This document shows positions 8,989-17,053 of a stretch of DNA of 40,677 nt, one piece after another. The stretch spans positions 1-40,677 of the forward strand of contig JAPHTU010000168.1 in the NCBI GenBank assembly GCA_026196145.1. The letters run 5' to 3'. The notes under the pieces are model-generated. The model was not told the origin of the DNA, ran no database searches, and worked only from the letters and a program-made list of their open reading frames with translations. The position numbers and the translations under genes were made by a program. The DNA comes from Gammaproteobacteria bacterium. Its GTDB lineage: Bacteria; Pseudomonadota; Gammaproteobacteria; JAJDYQ01. Each line of letters begins with the position of its first letter. Position 1 is the first letter of the stretch.

Positions 8989-9016
8989 AGCTTCCGGCAT
9001 TTTCATGCCAGAAGCT
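8989..9016 (-). other. Intercistronic hairpin between adaptor and RND genes
   Basis: AGCTTC-C-GGCAT (8989-9000) and ATGCC-A-GAAGCT (9005-9016) form a 12-bp stem with a four-base loop. The single mismatch on the plus strand (C/A) becomes a U-G wobble in minus-strand RNA, so the stem is fully paired in the operon's own transcript. A second GC-rich inverted repeat, CCCGGG-aactaa-CCCGGG (9038-9055, with the second arm at 9050-9055), lies just after the adaptor stop. Neither has a U tract, so they look like RNA-processing or stabilising structures rather than terminators. Confidence 0.5.
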
Positions 9017-9064
9017 CCACTCCTGTTCCTCAATCGACCCGGGAACTAACCCGGGGCTTCCCCC

Positions 9065-10267
9065 TCAACGCCAGTCTTCAATAACCAGCGTGTCGTTTTT
9101 ATTCAGTCCGGATAAAACCGCAATATTCTCGCTATCCACCGGGGTACCCAGTCGCACGTAACGACGTTCCTTACGATTCTTCTCCGGGTTCCATACATAA
9201 ACCGCCGGCAGGCTGCCACGTTGACGGCTAATTACCGCTTTCGACGGTATGACAATATGCTCCTGCTGTTTGGAATCCGGCTCAGGCACAATCACTTCGG
9301 CGTACATACCTGGAGTCGCCGGGTCATTTTTCTTCAAATCTATTTTAACTGTTACGGTATGACGTTCACTATCTGCAACGGGATACTTCTGTGCAATACG
9401 ACCTTTGACAACGGTTTTAGCCGGGTCATCCAGGCGCACAGCCACATACTTTTTGTCCTGTATACCCGCCATCAAGCGCGATGGCACATCAACCTTCACC
9501 TGCAGATATTCCAGATTAGAGAAAAGCAGTAAATGTTGCCCCGGCTGTACGGTGTCCCCGATTTCAACCAGCTTGCGTGCTATCACACCATCAAAAGGCG
9601 CAACTGAACGCGTATCTCGTAATTTTGCAGACAGCTCATCCAGGCGAGATTGTGCCTGTGTAATCTGGGAGCGAGTCTGGTTTAGTTGTGTGCCCTGTGC
9701 ATACAGGTCGCTATAGCGCTGCACATCAGGATCGTAGTTGCTACCCATGCTGCCAAAATTCTGGGTAAACATTGAATCAAACAATGCCGGCATACCCATG
9801 CCCGGCATGCGATTGATATTCTTGGACTGTGGCGACCACAGTTCACGGTTGTATTGCACACCGGCATTACGGGCCGCCAGCCTTGCATTTTCCAGCATGG
9901 CAAATGCGGAACGCTGCTGTGCCAGCAGGTCATCATCATCGATGCGAATCAATTCAGCGCCCTGCTTGAACCATTCACCCTCAAAACCGGCAATATATTC
10001 AATACGTCCAGGCATCTGCGCGGCAAGCGTGACCTCCTGAAAAGGAATGACAGTGCCGCCCAATGTAGCAGCACCGCCAATCTTCATGGTTTTTACCGGA
10101 ACATGATTAGCCCGTGAAGCTGTTTCCTGTTGCTGAAGCTTGCCTTGATAACCGTATTTCTGCCCGGTTGTCTCGGCCTGGCTGTACTGCAGCAATCCAA
10201 TCAAAAGAATTGCCACGATCGCAGACAAGCCGGTTTTTATAGCCCCAGTTTTTATTATTAACTTCAT
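9065..10267 (-). CDS. RND periplasmic adaptor (membrane fusion protein)
   Basis: This protein of about 400 residues has an N-terminal membrane/signal segment (SAIVAILLIGLLQYSQA) and a biotinyl-lipoyl-like half (VTLAAQMPGRIEYIAGFEGE with GAELIRIDDDDL). An unusually Met/Pro-rich hairpin follows (NRMPGMGMPALFD), then the second lipoyl half (SVAPFDGVIARKLVEIGDTV) and beta-barrel domains. This is the AcrA/HlyD order. I chose the ATG at 10267; a TTG directly before it (10270) has slightly better spacing from GAGAT. It follows the SCP2-like gene by about 30 bases and precedes the pump, so the three form one operon. The Met-rich hairpin might suggest a metal link, but this is only an inference. Confidence 0.9.
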   Translation of the reverse strand: MKLIIKTGAIKTGLSAIVAILLIGLLQYSQAETTGQKYGYQGKLQQQETASRANHVPVKTMKIGGAATLGGTVIPFQEVTLAAQMPGRIEYIAGFEGEWFKQGAELIRIDDDDLLAQQRSAFAMLENARLAARNAGVQYNRELWSPQSKNINRMPGMGMPALFDSMFTQNFGSMGSNYDPDVQRYSDLYAQGTQLNQTRSQITQAQSRLDELSAKLRDTRSVAPFDGVIARKLVEIGDTVQPGQHLLLFSNLEYLQVKVDVPSRLMAGIQDKKYVAVRLDDPAKTVVKGRIAQKYPVADSERHTVTVKIDLKKNDPATPGMYAEVIVPEPDSKQQEHIVIPSKAVISRQRGSLPAVYVWNPEKNRKERRYVRLGTPVDSENIAVLSGLNKNDTLVIEDWR

Positions 10268-10298
10268 CAATAATCTAATCTCGTCCCATGCCTATAAA

Positions 10299-10700
10299 TT
10301 AGTCAGAAACCTGACCCATTGCGGCAAAGCTCTTGATAAAAGGACCGGCCATGCGCGGATCTTTTACCATTGCAGTGTAATCGCCTACATTAAACTTCAG
10401 TTTGCGCGTGGTGTACGCAGTACCCAGACCCATCATGCCGGGTGGCTTGCTGATCCATTTCCCCCAGTGATCTTCACTGGCACGCAAATCCCAGTTCAGT
10501 TCCTGACCGTCATATTCACCAGCGCTGACGGCTTTGCCATTCTCAATGGACAGGACACCACGAGGGCTATCTTCACCATCAATTCCATACCCGATAACAG
10601 AGTTAAAACTAATCTTTTCCAGCTCCTCAAACAGGCCCGGATCCGAGTTCCAGGCCTCTGCGAAAGATTGCATCCAGCCATCAGAAAAAAGTTGCGACAT
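10299..10700 (-). CDS. SCP2-like sterol/lipid-binding domain protein
   Basis: This 133-residue protein is small, soluble and without a signal peptide. Its pattern fits the SCP-2 sterol-transfer fold: FNSVIGYGIDGED, a beta segment GVLSIENGKAV, WDLRASEDHWGKWI, and a final amphipathic helix with GDYTAMVKDPRMAGPFIKSF. SCP2 domains bind a hydrophobic ligand in a tunnel. It is the first gene of the adaptor/pump operon and has a strong ribosome binding site, AAGGAGG, eight bases before the ATG. The context suggests it handles a lipid or hydrophobic compound that the pump moves or that regulates the pump. I am fairly sure of the fold and unsure of the ligand. Confidence 0.75.
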   Translation of the reverse strand: MSQLFSDGWMQSFAEAWNSDPGLFEELEKISFNSVIGYGIDGEDSPRGVLSIENGKAVSAGEYDGQELNWDLRASEDHWGKWISKPPGMMGLGTAYTTRKLKFNVGDYTAMVKDPRMAGPFIKSFAAMGQVSD

Positions 10701-10716
10701 TGTATACCTCCTTAGG

Positions 10717-10750
10717 TAAAAATTTTGTCTTAAAAAGCGACAAAATTTTA
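10717..10750. promoter_or_regulatory. Palindromic operator candidate upstream of the SCP2-RND operon
   Basis: TAAAAATTTTGTC (10717-10729) and GACAAAATTTTA (10739-10750) are inverted copies separated by nine bases. The element overlaps the predicted -10 box and the start region of the minus-strand promoter and ends just before the Shine-Dalgarno sequence. That is a typical place for a repressor of the TetR or MarR kind. No regulator gene is adjacent. Confidence 0.5.
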
Positions 10751-10776
10751 AATCAAACAGGATTTTTAAGTGTCAA
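10747..10776 (-). promoter_or_regulatory. Sigma70-like promoter of the SCP2-RND operon
   Basis: On the minus strand a perfect -35 box TTGACA (10776-10771) is followed after 18 bases by TTTAAA (10752-10747). Transcription would start inside the palindrome at 10717-10750, giving a short leader before AAGGAGG and the ATG at 10700. Confidence 0.6.
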
Positions 10777-10826
10777 ACCCTTTCTATGGGCGAATCACCG
10801 TGACGTATAACGGCTATAATCAAATA

Positions 10827-10855
10827 AAGGAATATTAGTATATTACTATTTCCTT
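10827..10855 (-). terminator. Probable AT-rich terminator at the end of the dynamin-like gene
   Basis: AAGGAA-x-TAGTA and TACTA-x-TTCCTT form an interrupted stem that overlaps the TAA of the minus-strand GTPase gene and is followed on that strand by TTATTTG. It separates this gene from the SCP2-RND promoter. The weak U tract makes it a moderate call. Confidence 0.35.
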
Positions 10856-12404
10856 AAATATCAAGCGGTTTTTCTTTTTCCCGCTCCTCTTCCGTTACTT
10901 TTTCCTGGTCTATTATTTCTTCTACATCAGCTGTTGCTGTGCTGCTGGTGACCTCATCCTGCCAACTACCATCAGGCTGGATATGCGAGTCATTCAGTTG
11001 CTTGATAAAAGTACCCGCACGAAAATAAATACTCGATAAACGCCGACGATTAAGATAGTGCCAGCCACTCGGCGAGCGCATGAACAGACTCCTGAATGGA
11101 CCGGTAGATTTCACAAAAGCCTTGTCCAGTGCATCGACATCAAATCCTTCCAGCTTGTGCTCATCAGACGTCGGTCTAAATCGTTGTTGCGCAAACCGTC
11201 TGAATCCGAAATGAAAGATAGCAAGGGTACCTACAACCAATGCAGCCAACAGCCCCTTTAGTATCATGCTGTCGAATATGGTCTGGACAAGCGCTGCCGG
11301 CGTGTATTGAAGGCCTGACCATTCGCCAGTAAACAAAAGCATAAAAAGCGCTGCTACACCCATTGTTATCAACACGGCAGCATCAGCGAACAATACAAAG
11401 CGGCGCCAGTCACTAATACGTTCCTTTAGTTCCGGTACTACGGATTCTTCGATATGGTGGCATTGGTGACGCAATGAGTCGGCAACCCGGTAGATTCGCT
11501 GCACCTCCACCAGTTCCAGACGCTCGTCGAGATCGGCCATGTCCTGCTCACGCCAGTCAATCAAACGCCTTGCGGCTTCCTCATTCTCGATATGTGTACA
11601 TGCCGTCTGGCTGAAGACGCGGTAAAAGCGCCCTGCTGTCAGGCCCTTCTGTGCCAGCGCCCTTTGCCATGCAGCGACAACATCTTCCAGATTATTCTCA
11701 TCTGCCGTGACATCAATCTGGTTGAGGATGTAGATAAACTTGGTTGCATCATGGCGGGCAATTGCCTTTTCAACCAGATGTTCAAGCGTATCGCGGATAG
11801 CGCCGGGTTCTGGTCGGTGGGCATCAAAGAACACCATCACCAGATCAGCGCGGTCAATAATCCTGTCCGCTATCCTCAGCGTTGCCGTGCGCTGCTCATC
11901 GGCATCAAACCCGGGTGAGTCAACCAGTATCTTGCCCTTTAGCTTCTCGCATGGACAGGTCTTGATCTGCAAGTAACTATCCAGCTTGCGACCCTCACCC
12001 TTGGCGACCCCTTCAATCTCCTTACCAACGGAATAAAAGGGAAAACGCGGGTCAGCGTCCAGCGCCGTACCAGGCAGGGTTTTTGAGTGGCCATCTCCGG
12101 CGTAGCAGATGACAGAAAACTTGTCGTCCACCGCCTGATGCCCTGTACGCTGCAGGGAGAATTCAAGGTAATCGTTAATGAAAGTCGATTTGCCCGCAGA
12201 AAATGTGCCTAGCACCGCAATCAATGGCCACCAGGACACCCGATCTGCGTATGACTGGCTGCGTGATAGTAAACCCATACGATAGGCAACCTGGTCCAGC
12301 TGCTGGTATTCATCGACCAGCTCTGCCAGACGTGGCTGCTCTCCCCTCAGGTAGGACTGAAGCTCATGTAAATGTTGAGCCAACTGTTCGGCAGTCTGAT
12401 CCAC
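10854..12404 (-). CDS. Membrane-associated dynamin/EHD-like GTPase
   Basis: This 516-residue protein has the G1 P-loop GTFSAGKST at residues 66-74, G3 DSPG at 162-165 and G4 NQID at 228-231 (a variant of NKxD). A helical region 240-330 is followed by two membrane helices (about 335-360 and 378-400) and a charged Glu/Lys tail. The GTFSAGKST form with two C-terminal membrane helices is typical of bacterial dynamin-like or EHD-type GTPases that remodel or guard membranes. Translation starts at a GTG (12404) five bases after GAGGAG. It is flanked by terminator-like hairpins, so it is probably transcribed alone. Confidence 0.8.
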   Translation of the reverse strand: MDQTAEQLAQHLHELQSYLRGEQPRLAELVDEYQQLDQVAYRMGLLSRSQSYADRVSWWPLIAVLGTFSAGKSTFINDYLEFSLQRTGHQAVDDKFSVICYAGDGHSKTLPGTALDADPRFPFYSVGKEIEGVAKGEGRKLDSYLQIKTCPCEKLKGKILVDSPGFDADEQRTATLRIADRIIDRADLVMVFFDAHRPEPGAIRDTLEHLVEKAIARHDATKFIYILNQIDVTADENNLEDVVAAWQRALAQKGLTAGRFYRVFSQTACTHIENEEAARRLIDWREQDMADLDERLELVEVQRIYRVADSLRHQCHHIEESVVPELKERISDWRRFVLFADAAVLITMGVAALFMLLFTGEWSGLQYTPAALVQTIFDSMILKGLLAALVVGTLAIFHFGFRRFAQQRFRPTSDEHKLEGFDVDALDKAFVKSTGPFRSLFMRSPSGWHYLNRRRLSSIYFRAGTFIKQLNDSHIQPDGSWQDEVTSSTATADVEEIIDQEKVTEEEREKEKPLDI

Positions 12405-12440
12405 GCTTACTCCTCAATAATTGTTGCCAAGCATAGCGAT

Positions 12441-12463
12441 AAAAAAAGCCCCTCTACAGGAGC
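12441..12463 (-). terminator. Rho-independent terminator for a minus-strand transcript from 12714-12464
   Basis: On the minus strand GCTCC pairs with GGGGC (with one U-G wobble) across a six-base loop and is followed directly by seven T residues. It lies upstream of the GTPase gene, so it must end a different transcript coming from the 12464-12722 region, where no recognisable gene exists. Confidence 0.6.
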
Positions 12464-12741
12464 CTGGTCAATTTCATGCTGATTAGCCGGGCAGAACCAA
12501 CAATGCCTTGCGAAAAAGGGCGACAGGAACTGGATTGCAGCTTGCGTAGTCCATATAGCACCCCGGTTAAATCCGAAGAAAGTTTAACCGGGTACCTCGT
12601 GACATGCAAAGCAATAGCGTGATTCGGCACTACCACCAGAAACGCCGCAAAACGCCATATCGGCAATGCCTGTTGTCCTTTACCTCCAAGCAATATAAAA
12701 ATGACCTCAATCAATATATTATGTGCGGTTATATGGCAGCC
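12464..12741. other. Intergenic region with a strong hairpin; possible small RNA or small unrecognised gene
   Basis: The 387 bases between the GTPase start and the CBS gene start hold no recognised gene. They contain a perfect 10-bp stem, CCCGGTTAAA (12563-12572) against TTTAACCGGG (12584-12593), and a good minus-strand terminator at 12441-12463. An 86-codon reading frame runs on the minus strand (12714-12454) but its product resembles nothing I know. A small RNA ending at the terminator fits at least as well. Confidence 0.35.
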
Positions 12742-12770
12742 TTGACGGCCTAATAATAATCAACTATTCC
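12742..12770 (+). promoter_or_regulatory. Possible promoter of the CBS gene
   Basis: TTGACG at 12742-12747 is followed after 17 bases by TATTCC at 12765-12770, about 20 bases before the chosen ATG at 12792. The -35 box is good; the -10 box is poor. Confidence 0.3.
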
Positions 12771-12791
12771 CCGACATATAGCAGGTACACG

Positions 12792-13262
12792 ATGCAAGCC
12801 TCAGACGTAATGGATCCAAACCCGGTTACTCTCAAGCCAAGCGACAAGATTGAGGATGCAGCAAAATATATTATGAAAAGCCGCTATCGCAGCCTGGCCG
12901 TCGTGGATGAAGACAACTGTTACCTGGGTATGTTCGGTGTGAATTGCCTGCTGAAACAGGTCATCCCCAAGGCAGTCTTTTTGCCCAACGGGCTGGAGAA
13001 CGTCAGCTTTATCCATGAATCACTCGAAGAACTATACGACCGCTTTTGCGAGGTGAAGGATCAACCAATATCCATGTGCATGAATCGTGATATTAAGGCC
13101 ATCTCGCTGGATACCGGGCTGACAGAAACCATGCTGCAACTTTATGAAACACGCGCCAGCATTCCGGTCATAGAGGACGGTACCTGCAAGTTACTGGGTA
13201 TGATTTCCTACTGGGATATCGGCAGCAAAATCCTTTCTGTCGGTGAATCTGCAGATGCATGA
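12792..13262 (+). CDS. CBS-domain-pair protein
   Basis: I take the start at 12792, where the product reads MQASDVMDPNPVTLKP, the usual opening of a CBS pair, with GCAGG just upstream; a longer reading from 12723 adds 23 residues unlike the family. The protein of about 156 residues has two CBS motifs: the first with AAKYIMKSRYRSLAVVDED, the second with LYETRASIPVIEDGTCKL ending in LGMISYWDIG. CBS pairs bind adenine nucleotides and regulate attached or neighbouring proteins. Its stop overlaps the start of the downstream permease, so it may act as that permease's energy sensor; this is an inference from position. Confidence 0.82.
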   Translation: MQASDVMDPNPVTLKPSDKIEDAAKYIMKSRYRSLAVVDEDNCYLGMFGVNCLLKQVIPKAVFLPNGLENVSFIHESLEELYDRFCEVKDQPISMCMNRDIKAISLDTGLTETMLQLYETRASIPVIEDGTCKLLGMISYWDIGSKILSVGESADA

Positions 13263-14592
13263 CCCACAGCAGGCCGAGATTATTTTTGGCCTGTCTCCCC
13301 TCTGGTTTGCAGGCAGTTTGTTTGTTATCACCTATTTACTAATTGTCACTGAACGTCTGAATCGCGCTGTCATTGCCCTGACGGCAGCATCATTAATGGT
13401 ATTCAGTGGGGTACTTACCCAACAAGCAGCAGTGCAAGGTATTGATTTTAATACCATAGGTCTACTCACCGGCATGATGATCATCGTCGGTATCACACGC
13501 GATTCAGGCGTATTTCAATACCTGGCCATTAAATCCGCTAAAATAGTCAAGGCAGACCCCTGGGGAATCCTGGTCATGTTGATGCTGGTAACAGCACTCC
13601 TGTCCGCATTACTGGACAACGTCACCACGGTATTGCTGATTGCACCGGTCACCCTGTTGATCACCGATACACTGAAGCTCAACGCCTACCCTTACCTGTT
13701 TGCAGAAATATTTGCCTCAAACATCGGCGGTACGGCCACCCTGATCGGTGACCCTCCCAATATTATGATCGGTTCGGCTACCGGCCTTGGTTACAATGAC
13801 TTTCTTTTTAATCTCGCCCCCATCGCACTGTTTATACTCGCCATCACCATCGTCCCAATCTACCTGATCTGGGGACGGCATCTGTCCGCAGCGCCTGAAC
13901 TGATTGACAAGGTCATGCAGTATCGGGAAATAGACGCCATCAAGGACTGGCTATTATTGAAAAAATCCCTGTTTGTACTGGCACTGGTCATGCTGGGTTT
14001 TATAGTCGGGCACGATCACGGGTTACAACCAGCTACCGTCGCCATGTTCGGGGCTGCACTATTACTTACCCTGAACTGTCTGCCCCATGAACAGGAAAAA
14101 CAGACTGAAATGGTTACCAAATCTCTATGCGAGGTGGAATGGATTACGATCTTCTTTTTTATCGGCCTGTTTATCCTGGTATATGGAGTCGAGACCACCG
14201 GTCTGCTGGAGATACTGGCGCACAATGTACTTGAGATCACACAGGGTGATAAGGCAGTAACGGCAATATCAATTTTATTTGTCTCGGCGATCGCCTCTGC
14301 CATCATCGACAATATCCCCTTTGTCGCCACCATGATCCCGTTGATTAAAAACATGGCGGCAAGTTTTGGCGGAACAGAGGAATTATTACCCATCTGGTGG
14401 TCGCTGGCCCTGGGTGCCTGCCTGGGGGGTAATGGCAGTCTCATAGGTGCAAGCGCCAACCTGATTGTAGCGGGATTTGCCGAACGCTCGGGGCAGCCAA
14501 TCCGCTTTCTTCCCTTTATGCTGCTGGCCTTTCCGTTGATGCTGGCATCAGTCTTTATCAGCAGCCTGTATGTTTATTTTCGCTATTTCTGA
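13255..14592 (+). CDS. ArsB/NhaD-type (IT superfamily) ion permease
   Basis: This integral membrane protein of about 445 residues has roughly 11-12 hydrophobic helices. It shows the paired re-entrant motifs of the ion-transporter superfamily: ALLDNVTTVLLIAPV and GGTATLIGDPPNIMIGSATG in the first half, AIIDNIPFVATMIPL and GGNGSLIGASANLIVAG in the second. This pattern is shared by ArsB arsenite pumps, NhaD Na/H antiporters and the P-protein group. No arsenic genes are beside it, so the substrate is open. The start may be the ATG at 13255 or a GTG at 13243; either overlaps the CBS gene. Its end overlaps the end of the convergent Na/Pi gene by 10 bases. Confidence 0.83.
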   Translation: MHDPQQAEIIFGLSPLWFAGSLFVITYLLIVTERLNRAVIALTAASLMVFSGVLTQQAAVQGIDFNTIGLLTGMMIIVGITRDSGVFQYLAIKSAKIVKADPWGILVMLMLVTALLSALLDNVTTVLLIAPVTLLITDTLKLNAYPYLFAEIFASNIGGTATLIGDPPNIMIGSATGLGYNDFLFNLAPIALFILAITIVPIYLIWGRHLSAAPELIDKVMQYREIDAIKDWLLLKKSLFVLALVMLGFIVGHDHGLQPATVAMFGAALLLTLNCLPHEQEKQTEMVTKSLCEVEWITIFFFIGLFILVYGVETTGLLEILAHNVLEITQGDKAVTAISILFVSAIASAIIDNIPFVATMIPLIKNMAASFGGTEELLPIWWSLALGACLGGNGSLIGASANLIVAGFAERSGQPIRFLPFMLLAFPLMLASVFISSLYVYFRYF

Positions 14593-16406
14593 TCAGTAAA
14601 AATCGTGCCTTCCTGTTCTGCCTGCCCCACAGCCAACATGGACTTGGCGATTCGCTTGGCAAAGTAGTAGATCCGCTTCTGCTTCTCGATAACCTCAACC
14701 TCAAGCGTATAGGCCTGCAGCCGGTTCGGTTCATCGGCCACCAGCCGCTCTACCTGATGCAGCTCAGCAGCCTTCGCCAACTCGGCAATATCTGCCTTCA
14801 TGTCAATCACATCCTGCGCAAGTTGCCAGTTATTTTCCATCACCGAGTTAATTGCCATCGCAACAGATCCCGAAATCTCTTCGTGTAACCGGGTAAGGAC
14901 TTCGCGGGTTGACTGACTGATAGTCAGGCCTTTCTCAATCCTGTTTTCGCCTACACCGACCAGGTCGGTTTCAATGAGATCACCGATATTCTCCAGATCA
15001 TTGGTAGCGGCCATCAACTCTATTAGTAACCGTGACTGCTGGTCCGTCAATGGCTCCCTGCTGAGACGACCCAGGTAATCAATAATCTCTTGATGCAGGA
15101 TATCAACCTTGTCATCGATTCTGGCAATTTCCCTGAGCGAACTTCGATCACCCTCCAGCATCGCCGGCATGATCCGTTGTAACATGTCCATGACACGCTG
15201 ACCGGCATTACCGATTTCCAGTCTTACGATATCCAGGGCCAGTGAAGGTGTCTCGAACAAATCTTTATCCAGATACTTTGGCTTGGTAGCAGGCACTGTC
15301 TCCTCAATCGGCCTGTCCGGCACCAGCCACTCGACCAGACGCGCAAACTGTGAGGTAAAACCAATAAAAATTAGTGTATTGGCAATATTAAATACGGTGT
15401 GTGCATTGGCAATCTGACGTGGTGTCTCTGCCGCCAGTTTATCCATACCTGACAACTCGTTATGCACAGGAGAAAACCAGGTGACAAATTCCGATAAATG
15501 GGTAATAAAACCCAGCCAAATCAATACACCAAATATATTAAAGAACACATGTACCAGCGATGCCCTCAATGCCTCGCGTGGCTTACCGATTGCAGCCAGC
15601 AATGCGGTCACACAGGTACCGATATTCGCGCCAAATGCCAGCGCTATGCCCGCCGGCAGGGTAATAAATCCCTGGCTGGCCATAACGATAACAATACCGG
15701 TTGTCGCAGAAGATGACTGGATCAGCCCGGTAAACGCTGCTGCAACCAGAATACCAATCAACGGATTCTCCATTGATACCATCAGATCAAGAAATGGCTG
15801 AAAGGTGCGCAGGGGCTTCATCGCGTCACTCATGACGCTCATACCGAAAAACACCAGGCCCAGACCCATCAGCATGGCGCCATATTGTTTAATCTTTTCC
15901 TTTTTGGAGAAGAACAACATACCAAAGCCGACAGCAATCATCAGCAGCGCAAATTTGGTTACCTTGAAGGCAACAATCTGTGCGGTGATGGTGGTACCGA
16001 TATTGGCACCCATAATCACACCTATTGACTGCGCCATGGACATTAACCCGGCAGAGATAAAACCGACCACCAGTACCGTGGTCACCGAAGATGACTGAAT
16101 AACGGCGGTAACGAATGCGCCCGTTATCGCGCCCATGAAGCGGTTGGTTGTGAGACGTGCGAGGATCACCTTCATGCGTTCACCTGCCGCTGCCTTGAGT
16201 GCATCGGCCATCTGCTCCATGCCAAACAGGAACAGGGCCAGACCGCCCAGCAACTTCATTGCCATATTGCCCCAGTCCATCCCACCCGCGCCAGTCGTGG
16301 CAGCGAATGCCGGAACAAGAAACGCACCCAGCATGATTCCGAGTGCTATAAGAATTGGCCGACGCAGAAACGTATCGGTGCCAGTAGATTGCAGAAAATT
16401 TTTCAT
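14583..16406 (-). CDS. Na/Pi cotransporter family protein with PhoU-like tail
   Basis: This protein of about 607 residues has two copies of the Na/Pi signature, AVIQSSSVTTVLVVG and GLIQSSSATTGIVIVMA, in inverted-repeat membrane halves. The soluble C-terminus (about 390-600) is helical and PhoU-like (RIDDKVDILHQEIIDYLGRL, LMAATNDLENIGDLIE). This is the bacterial NptA/YjbB arrangement, linked to phosphate movement across the inner membrane. I start at the ATG at 16406, eight bases after GAAGAG; longer starts run back into uspA. It lies directly downstream of uspA and ppk1, which suggests coordinated phosphate and polyphosphate control. Confidence 0.9.
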   Translation of the reverse strand: MKNFLQSTGTDTFLRRPILIALGIMLGAFLVPAFAATTGAGGMDWGNMAMKLLGGLALFLFGMEQMADALKAAAGERMKVILARLTTNRFMGAITGAFVTAVIQSSSVTTVLVVGFISAGLMSMAQSIGVIMGANIGTTITAQIVAFKVTKFALLMIAVGFGMLFFSKKEKIKQYGAMLMGLGLVFFGMSVMSDAMKPLRTFQPFLDLMVSMENPLIGILVAAAFTGLIQSSSATTGIVIVMASQGFITLPAGIALAFGANIGTCVTALLAAIGKPREALRASLVHVFFNIFGVLIWLGFITHLSEFVTWFSPVHNELSGMDKLAAETPRQIANAHTVFNIANTLIFIGFTSQFARLVEWLVPDRPIEETVPATKPKYLDKDLFETPSLALDIVRLEIGNAGQRVMDMLQRIMPAMLEGDRSSLREIARIDDKVDILHQEIIDYLGRLSREPLTDQQSRLLIELMAATNDLENIGDLIETDLVGVGENRIEKGLTISQSTREVLTRLHEEISGSVAMAINSVMENNWQLAQDVIDMKADIAELAKAAELHQVERLVADEPNRLQAYTLEVEVIEKQKRIYYFAKRIAKSMLAVGQAEQEGTIFTDQK

Positions 16407-16422
16407 ATACATCGCTCTTCTA

Positions 16423-16956
16423 TCACTTTGACTTATGAGGTTCTTGCAGTGCTTTAACAACTGTCACAGGCACCGGACACAGTCGCACAATTTGTTCGGC
16501 CTTCGATCCCAGCATCAGATAGCCGAGACCGGTTCGCCCCTGGCTACCCATAATGACCACTTCCGGGTGGATTTTTTCTATGACTTCCAGAATTCTGGTT
16601 ACCGGCAGACCCACCACAAGTTTGAGGGTGGCACGCTTGATCTCAATCAGTTCCGGGTGTTTAGCCGCCAGCTCTTTCTGGAAATTATCCAGCATATCCT
16701 TTGCGGTATCTTCCATCCTGTGTAGCTGTTTTTTAAGTCCCTTTACGGCGTAGTATCCAGGCGCCTCGCCCAGATCATGAACAACATGCAGGATGACCAG
16801 ATTGGTTTTCCTGCAAGCTGCTATCTGGGCTGCCCATAACAACGCAGCTTCCGACGCGGGTGAGAAATCTACCGGTACCAGTACCGGTGCACTTTGTTTC
16901 TCAGAACCTTGCTTGTCTGCTCTTTGTTTCTTTGCGCTCTGTTTCTTATTATTCAT
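16423..16956 (-). CDS. Universal stress protein (UspA family)
   Basis: This 177-residue cytoplasmic protein has a Lys/Gln-rich N-terminal extension of about 23 residues and one Usp domain. It opens with VLVPVDFSPASEAAL and has the nucleotide-binding motif GSQGRTGLGYLMLGSKAEQI followed by VRLCPVPVTVVK. The G-x2-G-x9-G(S/T) pattern is kept, so ATP binding is likely. GGGAG precedes the ATG. It is sandwiched between ppk1 (97 bases upstream) and the Na/Pi transporter gene (16 bases downstream) on the same strand and is probably co-transcribed, fitting a stress-responsive polyphosphate operon. Confidence 0.9.
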   Translation of the reverse strand: MNNKKQSAKKQRADKQGSEKQSAPVLVPVDFSPASEAALLWAAQIAACRKTNLVILHVVHDLGEAPGYYAVKGLKKQLHRMEDTAKDMLDNFQKELAAKHPELIEIKRATLKLVVGLPVTRILEVIEKIHPEVVIMGSQGRTGLGYLMLGSKAEQIVRLCPVPVTVVKALQEPHKSK

Positions 16957-17053
16957 TCAAACATCTCCCTCATGCTGGCCTGCAATTGTTATTTACTGAT
17001 ATTGAGCGAGAATCGGCATTATGGCCAGTAGTCTGCTATGAACTGACAGTAAA

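Noticed and set aside
12454-12714. 86-codon minus-strand reading frame
   Set aside because: The product resembles no family and its proposed start lacks a fitting ribosome site; kept only as an alternative to a small RNA.
13255-14592. Arsenite efflux pump assignment for the permease
   Set aside because: The fold is shared by NhaD and other transporters and no arsenic-resistance gene is adjacent, so only the superfamily is given.
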